Part shown: positions 61,601-64,000 of the stretch, in pieces
How positions within the stretch are numbered: position 1 is the first letter of the stretch
How the letters are laid out: each line of letters starts with the position of its first letter
Assembly: GCA_016801845.1 (NCBI GenBank)
Contig: CM028910.1
Span: 17,824,629-17,888,628, forward strand
Length of the DNA: 64,000 nt
Reading direction: 5' to 3'
From: Polydactylus sextarius
Lineage: Eukaryota > Chordata > Actinopteri > Polynemidae
The notes under the pieces: model-generated
Told to the model about the DNA's origin: nothing
Seen by the model: only the letters and a program-made list of their open reading frames with translations
The model's database searches: none
Program-made: the position numbers and the translations under genes

Positions 61601-63957
61601 AGCTCTTCCTCAGGACTCCACTGGGATAGAAGGCAACAGCAGTTGTATGAGGGAGTGACAGAAAGATAAAGCGAGAGAAAGCAGAATGTATCAGAATGGC
61701 AGCCATCCCATGACTGAAAAACCACAGGTTTGATCCACCTGATGCCTACTCACTTACACTGAACTCCAACCTCATAGGTCAATTTGTGTATCAGTTTAAA
61801 TATGTAAATATGCAATTGGAGAAACACTAAAGTGCTACTGATGGTTTTACTTTTTGTTTAATTTACAATTTTCTATGTACTTCAAAGAAGCACAGTTCTA
61901 ACTCATTCTTCAACAGGATTAAACACACTAGGAGTGACACCTGCTGGCTTATATTGTGTACTGCGAGTTATTTCCATATTTTAGAGGTATAACATCACAA
62001 CCTGGATTTACATTTCACATAAGCAAAATTTTATATTAATCAAAAAACAACTACCTCATATGACATATGGTTCTCATCATAACATTTACCACAGTTCATG
62101 TTGGAGGTTTGACTTTCAGACATGTTGCTTACGCTTCCTCTCATACAACCTCTAGGCCAGTATGTGTTATTTCATTCATAGCATCATAAAACATTCTCAT
62201 GAGTTACCTTCGACTCCAAGTAATTCATCAGCACTGCAAAGTTGGTGGTGTGGTTGCACAGACAATGAGTGACACCAGAGCCGGCAAAGGTCACTCGACA
62301 ACCGTCACTGGACCAGCCACTGGTATGACTATTCCTGGTATAACAAGCAGAGACAGAGAGAGAAACACACCAATAGCTTAATTTCATACAGCAAGACATT
62401 TAATTTTACATATTATAAGCTGCATATGTATCTACAGATATCTAACTTTGGAACAACAAATGTCATGTCTACATCTATAAAATAGTCGATTGCCATGTTT
62501 GAAATTAATAAATACATCTTTGAAAAAATTGTGACTATTGTGACTTTTTGTGTGGTTAGTTAAACTTACATCAGGCTGAAATTCCAAAAGGCACAAAGAG
62601 GAGAAACTCGTTGTGAATACTCCGCCTAGAAACAGAAACATATGTTTGCACTTGTTTTTCTTCTCTTTCTATTTCTCTCTTTAATATATTACCCTGGAAT
62701 CTAACCAGCCAAAGTGACATGGATAAAAGCCACATGCTTCTAGCTGGGAGATAAAAATTCCTTTGTAGTGACATGCTCTATTTGGTGAGCTAATCAAAGG
62801 ACAACAACTTAACTCTGCTGCTAACCCCAGAAAATGCTTGTTTTTACAAAATCATATCTGTCTTTAGTGCAAATAATAGTTTCAAGGCAGAACTCAATGT
62901 TTTTGGAATGTTTATTTAACAAAAAAAAAAAAAAGGCAGAAAAGCTTTCCAATATTAAAATTAGAATAACAAGAACAATGGACCGTACCACGTGTGATGT
63001 AGAGAGGGTGTACTGGACAGCCACAGGAATGACCTGTGCCTTGGAAGCATCACGGACAGTGGCTGATACCACAGCAGAAGCCAGGTGACCAGAGGGAATT
63101 CTGGGAAGACATTTATTTGTATACGTCTTAAAACATAAAATTTATAAATACAATAGAGGATCATCATTCCAAATTATTGACCCCATTGGTGTCCAGATGA
63201 TTCCCTAAACCTGAGCATGTAAATTATCATATTTCTGCTTCAAGTTTACCCTATTAATAATAAATAATGCCATGTGGTTTGCAGAGCTTTGGTGATCGGT
63301 CACCACACTTTGGCCAAACTACAGGTTATCCTCAAATATGGTGCATATGTTCTAAAAATAGAAAAAGTGCAATAGTTAAGTTTTAAACTTTTTCACTTGT
63401 GGGTCATTTTACTTTAAGTGCATCTCACACAAGATAAAACTACAACCAACCTTTTTGTTTTCTCTTGGTGACTCTCTGTATGTTCCTGTGGTCCAGACTC
63501 AATCTCACTCAAATGGCTGTAGAATGTATGGATAAATATCACTTCCTCATGTCCTGGGGAGAGAAAGAGTAGGAGCACAACAGTTTTAATTTCATTTTTT
63601 AGTGGTACAAAATATTTTGATGAATGTCACTTTTTCAGCAGCATCTCACGCTAAACAACAGCACTTTCAAAAAACAAAATAAAACCATGATAAATAAATA
63701 ACAAATCTAATAAAAATATTCTAAAAAGTTCCATGCGTTTTCTATTCATTTTTGTTGACCTTTGTATGACAAGTACATTTTCATTCTATGTGTTTGTGTG
63801 TGTTTCCTACCCAGTTCATGTATCCTCTGGAGCTCAATGTCAGGGATTATCAGCTCATCCTGACCACTGCTGCTGGTGGCATGAGAACCGACCATAGACG
63901 GGTTGAAGACTTGACTACAGCGCTCTTCTGAAAGCCTCTGCCATTTTATGTACACAT
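25659..63957 (-). CDS. adgrd2: adhesion G protein-coupled receptor D2 (partial gene, 14 exons)
   Basis: Seen: joining exons A-N (63957-63811, 63553-63451, 63100-62989, 62625-62570, 62334-62208, 61620-61517, 59975-59873, 58388-58235, 57891-57758, 57424-57309, 55586-55466, 33075-33034, 28751-28698, 25815-25659) gives one open frame of about 510 residues with all phases matching. Order: extracellular segment (1-84), GAIN end and GPS (85-182, cut site HT/TNFAVLM at 169/170), TM1-TM7 (about 193-436), tail (441-510). Cys254 (TM3) and Cys326 (YCWLS) are placed for the class B2 disulfide. Known: adhesion GPCRs self-cleave at the GPS and signal through a tethered agonist at the plasma membrane. The motifs FSWMLVEGLLLW, KVVAV and VVVITISTAKRR fit my recollection of ADGRD2 (GPR144) better than ADGRD1. 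The 5' exons and the stop codon are missing. Receptor class is near certain; D2 assignment about 0.75. Confidence 0.85.
25816..28697 (-). other. adgrd2: adgrd2 intron M-N
   Basis: 2.9 kb intron. A less AT-rich island at about 27490-27690 (AACCGTCAGGCGGCAGTGAT; GCACCTGGTGGCAAGGGACC) and another at about 28265-28420 (GGTATAAATACTGGCC) look like possible regulatory sequence. A short (GT)n is at about 28423-28442. No extra exon is needed: M and N join in phase. Confidence 0.6.
28698..28751 (-). CDS. adgrd2: adgrd2 exon M: helix 8 / proximal tail
   Basis: An 18-codon exon, residues 441-458, VRSTVNRIKERRKALNFS, phase 0 at both ends, acceptor in a good pyrimidine tract (TTTTTCTTTCAG) and strong donor TCA/GTATGT. 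The E-V-R-S junction with exon L and the following basic amphipathic stretch are the usual start of helix 8 and the C-tail in adhesion receptors. Confidence 0.9.
30155..30198. repeat. (AC)22 microsatellite
   Basis: About 44 bp pure AC between two repeat-free conserved-looking blocks. Confidence 0.97.
30240..30930. promoter_or_regulatory. candidate conserved noncoding element in intron L-M
   Basis: Nearly 700 bp without simple repeats, rich in homeodomain words: ACTTAATTAATCATTTGAC, GCTAATTGTAATGAATAATG, CAGGTAATTAGCAATTAAAA and TTTGTAATTACTG. The density of TAATTA/TAATTG sites within about 250 bp (30725-30975) is the highest of the islands seen. Confidence 0.4.
33034..33075 (-). CDS. adgrd2: adgrd2 exon L: end of TM7 (42-nt small exon)
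   Basis: A 14-codon exon, residues 427-440, GLFIFLIYGVYNTE, completing the class B2 TM7 motif NSLQ/GLFIF. Phase 0 at both ends; acceptor TTTGCAG after a roughly 85-nt pyrimidine-rich tract, donor GAG/GTAAGT. It lies alone between introns of 22.4 kb and 4.3 kb. Because 42 is a multiple of three, its skipping alone would remove half of TM7 without a frameshift. Confidence 0.93.
34170..34465. promoter_or_regulatory. repeat-free island in intron K-L
   Basis: GC-richer block with GGTCAATGCATCAATCACG, a near-repeat CGATGCATCACCATTGAC and a 10-bp direct duplication (GGCCGACGAT twice). Open minus-strand frame without family resemblance. Regulatory nature is a guess. Confidence 0.22.
35155..35645. 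promoter_or_regulatory. candidate conserved noncoding element (POU/Sox/homeodomain)
   Basis: About 490 bp repeat-free AT-rich island: GGTTAATTTGCAATACATAC, TTTGCAATTAATC, AACAAAGTGG (Sox-like), AATTTATGCAAAGAATG (POU-like) and ATTAATTAGCATCCAGCTAATTAG at its right end. Composition and word content are typical of developmental enhancers. Confidence 0.42.
40730..40777 (+). other. G-quadruplex-type motif
   Basis: Seven G-runs of 3-6 in 48 bp (GGG, GGGGG, GGGGG, GGGG, GGGGG, GGGGGG among them) on the plus strand, which is the template strand for adgrd2. A repeat-free island (TTTATTGCCAGTCGATGAC; CATATCGATTTTACATCAG) follows at 40790-40920. Confidence 0.7.
44395..45185. other. repeat-free islands in intron K-L
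   Basis: CATAATAATGCCAGTGCTGC and the GC-richer block around 44890-45020, plus TTAATGATCTGCCAGTG at the end. No recognisable protein; open frames on both strands look like chance. Confidence 0.2.
46480..46680. promoter_or_regulatory. candidate conserved noncoding element
   Basis: ACACAGGCTATTACTAAATT, GGCAGGTAATTCTAAGG and CTATTATTCTCACTGCTTTA within 200 repeat-free bases. Word content is enhancer-like; no exon signal. Confidence 0.28.
47150..47400. promoter_or_regulatory. candidate conserved noncoding element with NR5A-type site
   Basis: Repeat-free island with TTGACCTTGG (47207-47216; complement CCAAGGTCA fits the NR5A/ERR extended half-site), GGTAATTGAGTG, GAATGCAAACAATTG and CTCGTAATTATCC. 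Confidence 0.35.
47702..47776. repeat. compound (CA)n(TA)n(CA)n microsatellite
   Basis: About 15 bp CA, 38 bp TA and 22 bp CA in one uninterrupted block; the TA core can form a cruciform. Confidence 0.97.
48090..48185. repeat. possible interspersed-repeat fragment (CCGATAT words)
   Basis: TACCGATATAAGG and TGCCGATATTGGG followed by an A-run. Clustered CCGATA words of this kind occur in an abundant fish interspersed repeat; the fragment is too short to classify. Confidence 0.25.
48862..48885. repeat. short (AC)n microsatellite
   Basis: About 12 AC units in intron K-L. Confidence 0.9.
51735..52035. other. repeat-free island in intron K-L
   Basis: AAAGTTATTGATAGTTTAAAG, GGCTAATAATAAGATGGACA and TTTATCTCCAGCTTGATAAC. 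A long pyrimidine stretch ending CTGCAG (51640-51731) would be an acceptor on the plus strand but no exon follows. Confidence 0.22.
53200..53460. other. 255-bp stop-free segment of unknown nature
   Basis: The minus strand is open for 85 codons (HRASLKSLNGSGHNG, then NPTRLQAALMTHSIDPTALW) in a repeat-free, moderately GC-rich block. No family was recognised and it does not fit between exons K and L, which already join in phase. A conserved noncoding element or an old mobile-element fragment are alternatives. Confidence 0.2.
54145..54265. repeat. degenerate (GACA)n tract
   Basis: Interspersed GACAGA/GATAGACA units over about 120 bp, heavily mutated. Cys/Leu-rich minus-strand frames across it are artefacts. 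Confidence 0.7.
54380..54720. promoter_or_regulatory. candidate conserved noncoding element
   Basis: CTATTGATTTTCTCG, CAGCTCAATTAAAGATACAG and CTGATTAAAAGAC in a repeat-free block less than 1.1 kb downstream of exon K. The plus strand is open for 105 codons but the translation has no family resemblance. Confidence 0.3.
55187..55221. repeat. (TA)n microsatellite
   Basis: About 17 TA units, 245 bp downstream of exon K in transcript direction. Confidence 0.95.
55378..55400. repeat. poly-A run (poly-U in adgrd2 transcript)
   Basis: About 23 A on the plus strand; in the adgrd2 pre-mRNA this is a U23 run starting 66 nt after the exon K donor. U-rich tracts near donors can recruit TIA1-type factors. 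Confidence 0.95.
55466..55586 (-). CDS. adgrd2: adgrd2 exon K: TM6 and start of TM7
   Basis: A 121-nt exon, residues 387-426: AAVKAVLVLLPILGLTW, the toggle-region helix TM6, then LCGVLVPFSIV and the start of TM7 ending ILNSLQ. Donor CAG/GTAAAC. The acceptor (GTACACAG/G) lacks a pyrimidine tract and sits 17 bases after the end of a (TG)33 tract in transcript sense. The length is not a multiple of three, so skipping would break the frame. The identity of the exon is certain from LLPILGLTW and LNSLQ. Confidence 0.96.
55587..57308 (-). other. adgrd2: adgrd2 intron J-K
   Basis: 1.7 kb. Contains the (CA)33 tract, a GC-richer CpG-bearing block at about 55900-56200 with a YY1-like CACATGGCGGGCGGC near 56072, and (AT)n at 56911-56933. 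No further exon. Confidence 0.75.
55604..55670. repeat. adgrd2: (CA)33 microsatellite at the exon K acceptor
   Basis: 67 bp of pure CA, read as (UG)33 in the adgrd2 pre-mRNA. Its end is 17 bases from the exon K boundary, where a pyrimidine tract would be expected. Confidence 0.98.
57309..57424 (-). CDS. adgrd2: adgrd2 exon J: TM5 end and ICL3
   Basis: A 116-nt exon (acceptor TTTCTAG, donor CAG/GTACTA), residues 348-385 plus part of Arg386. It finishes TM5 (VNIMILTRVVVITI) and encodes the basic ICL3 STAKRRSIMLAMG, followed by TSPAEQAYEQIR. The V-V-x-I-T-x-S-x-A-x-R-R pattern is an ADGRD2-like feature. Phase 2 out; exon K supplies the last base of the Arg codon. Confidence 0.95.
57758..57891 (-). 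CDS. adgrd2: adgrd2 exon I: TM4, ECL2, TM5 start
   Basis: A 134-nt exon, acceptor CCTCCAG, residues 304-347. TM4 reads LPVLIVTITLASASG, ECL2 contains DGYCWLSVQNG (Cys326, conserved CW pair), and TM5 begins IWGFAGPVIFIIM. The donor ATG/GTCAGC is poor, but joining to exon J restores the expected helix FIIMVNIMILTRVVV without gap or insertion, so it is accepted. Confidence 0.93.
58235..58388 (-). CDS. adgrd2: adgrd2 exon H: TM3, ICL2, start of TM4
   Basis: A 154-nt exon (acceptor TTTGTAG, donor GGG/GTAAAA), residues 252-302 plus part of Gly303. It starts VACTLVAALLHLFFMAAFSW and continues MLVEGLLLWSKVVAV, the most conserved TM3 block of class B2 receptors, with Cys254 available for the ECL1-ECL2 disulfide. 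ICL2 contains LSEDRHMKYYY and TM4 begins IGWG. The FSWMLVEGLLLW plus KVVAV combination is the main reason for preferring ADGRD2 over ADGRD1. Confidence 0.97.
58389..59872 (-). other. adgrd2: adgrd2 intron G-H
   Basis: 1.5 kb intron, mostly AT-rich; a GC-richer block at about 59330-59520 carries three nuclear-receptor half-sites. No exon seen. Confidence 0.7.
59459..59486. promoter_or_regulatory. cluster of nuclear-receptor half-sites
   Basis: TGACCT (59459-59464), GGGTCA (59466-59471) and AGGTCA (59481-59486) within 28 bp: an everted pair with one-base spacing and a direct pair with nine. Confidence 0.35.
59873..59975 (-). CDS. adgrd2: adgrd2 exon G: ICL1 and TM2
   Basis: A 103-nt exon (acceptor CTCCTTAG, donor AAG/GTACAG) encoding IPKSDRTSIHKNLFVALI and the remainder of TM2, residues 218-251. 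The R-T-x-I-H-K/x-N-L motif at the start of TM2 is a hallmark of adhesion and secretin receptors. The end (CSGSAIHNK) forms the first extracellular loop leading to Cys254 of TM3 in the next exon. Confidence 0.95.
59976..61516 (-). other. adgrd2: adgrd2 intron F-G
   Basis: 1.5 kb intron without recognised exon. A short (GT)n lies near 60641-60655. Exons F and G share an Asp codon in phase. Confidence 0.7.
61517..61620 (-). CDS. adgrd2: adgrd2 exon F: linker and TM1
   Basis: A 104-nt exon, acceptor TATCCCAG, strong donor GGA/GTGAGT, phase 0 in and 2 out. It encodes WSPEEELILTKLTFIGSG and then a hydrophobic stretch (SLCALVVTLMLFTVL), residues 183-216: the stalk after the tethered agonist followed by TM1. 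The ITYVG-like 'LTFIGSG' start of TM1 is typical of the adhesion/secretin fold. Confidence 0.94.
61621..62207 (-). other. adgrd2: adgrd2 intron E-F
   Basis: 0.6 kb intron between the GPS exon and the TM1 exon; nothing else seen. Confidence 0.7.
62208..62334 (-). CDS. adgrd2: adgrd2 exon E: GPS cleavage site and tethered agonist
   Basis: A 127-nt exon (acceptor ATACCAG, donor AAG/GTAACT), residues 141-182. It completes the GPS: Trp147, Cys152, Cys164, Cys166 and the cleavage triad His168-Thr169/Thr170, followed by TNFAVLMNYLESK. Known: GAIN autoproteolysis occurs between the second and third residues of H-x-(S/T), and the new N-terminus is the tethered (Stachel) agonist. All residues needed for cleavage are present, so this copy should be cleavage-competent. 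CNHT is also an N-glycosylation sequon. Confidence 0.95.
62570..62625 (-). CDS. adgrd2: adgrd2 exon D: first half of the GPS (CAFWNF)
   Basis: A 56-nt exon with acceptor TTTCTAG and a strong donor GAT/GTAAGT. It encodes AEYSQRVSPLCAFWNFSL (residues 122-139) and splits Met140 with exon E. The C-x-F-W signature is the first Cys and first Trp of the GPS motif that closes every GAIN domain. NFS is a possible N-glycosylation site. Too short to be seen without joining to exon E. Confidence 0.88.
62989..63100 (-). CDS. adgrd2: adgrd2 exon C: GAIN domain strands
   Basis: A 112-nt exon (acceptor CTTCCCAG, donor GTG/GTACGG) encoding residues 85-121, including SAVVSATVRD and IPVAVQYTL, the alternating pattern of GAIN subdomain B strands. 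Phase 2 in, phase 0 out. The donor is ambiguous by one codon: CAC/GTGGTA at 62992 would also keep the frame and only drop a valine. The downstream intron carries an A12-A14 run on the plus strand near 62921. Confidence 0.82.
63451..63553 (-). CDS. adgrd2: adgrd2 exon B: extracellular / GAIN entry
   Basis: A 103-nt exon with acceptor TCCCCAG and a weak-looking donor AAAAAG/GTTGGT. It enters in phase 1 and leaves in phase 2, matching exons A and C. It encodes residues 51-83 (HEEVIFIHTFYSHLSEIE at its start), ending in a Gln/Glu/Lys-rich hydrophilic stretch. No open frame here is long enough to stand out alone; support comes from phase continuity with both neighbours and from the alternating hydrophobic pattern typical of GAIN beta strands. 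Confidence 0.75.
63811..63957 (-). CDS. adgrd2: adgrd2 exon A: extracellular segment
   Basis: A 147-nt exon between a CTTCCAG acceptor and a GG/GTAGGA donor, phase 1 at both ends. It encodes residues 1-49, starting VYIKWQRLSEE, and includes one Cys and a Ser-rich stretch (SHATSSSG). It lies N-terminal to the GAIN core. The phase requires one base from an upstream exon outside the window, so the receptor continues to the right. Its exact subdomain cannot be told from sequence alone; ADGRD-family ectodomains carry a pentraxin/laminin-G-like module further upstream, which is not visible here. Confidence 0.8.
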
Positions 63958-64000
63958 CTGGAAGTGGAGACAATACATTAATATAAATAATTAAAAAAAA

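Noticed and set aside
25659..63957. Assignment to ADGRD1 (GPR133)
   Set aside because: The TM3-ICL2 block (GLLLWSKVVAV) and ICL3 (VVVITISTAKRR) fit ADGRD2 better by recollection; a phylogenetic tree would settle it.

Overview
The window looks like vertebrate, most likely teleost fish, nuclear DNA. It is AT-rich, with many long (CA)n, (GA)n and (TA)n microsatellites and poly-A runs, a fish-style retrotransposon tail ending in ATCAATAAAGTATCTA followed by (CTAT)n, and intron-split coding sequence with GT-AG boundaries. Nothing suggests bacterial, plasmid or viral DNA. The species cannot be named from the sequence alone.

One gene is supported: an adhesion G protein-coupled receptor on the minus strand, best matched to ADGRD2 (GPR144). 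Fourteen consecutive exons join in frame with matching phases. They encode the end of the extracellular region, a GAIN domain with an intact GPS cleavage motif, all seven membrane helices and part of the cytoplasmic tail (about 510 residues). The 5' part of the gene lies beyond base 64,000. The stop codon was not identified; the last coding exon must lie below base 25,659 or outside the window.

Layout. 55,466-63,957: eleven compact exons (A-K), from the extracellular region through TM6 and the start of TM7, with introns of 0.2-1.7 kb. 25,659-33,075: three small exons (L, M, N) carrying the end of TM7 and a Ser-rich, acidic tail. A 22.4 kb intron (33,076-55,465) separates K from L. Bases 1-25,658 contain no recognised coding exon, only simple repeats, possible mobile-element remnants and unique sequence. 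The large introns and the left flank hold several islands rich in homeodomain, POU-octamer and E-box words, of the kind seen in conserved noncoding elements. In mammals ADGRD2 lies near NR5A1, NR6A1, PSMB7, NEK6 and LHX2, so these islands could serve neighbouring genes; that link is inference.

The most interesting feature is at the 3' splice site of exon K (TM6/TM7). It has no polypyrimidine tract. In the transcript the acceptor follows an uninterrupted (UG)33 tract inside a roughly 145-nt AG-free zone. Skipping this 121-nt exon would give a stop six codons after TM5/ICL3. This resembles the UG-tract arrangement of CFTR exon 9, so a repeat-length-sensitive, TDP-43-type splice switch is a testable idea.
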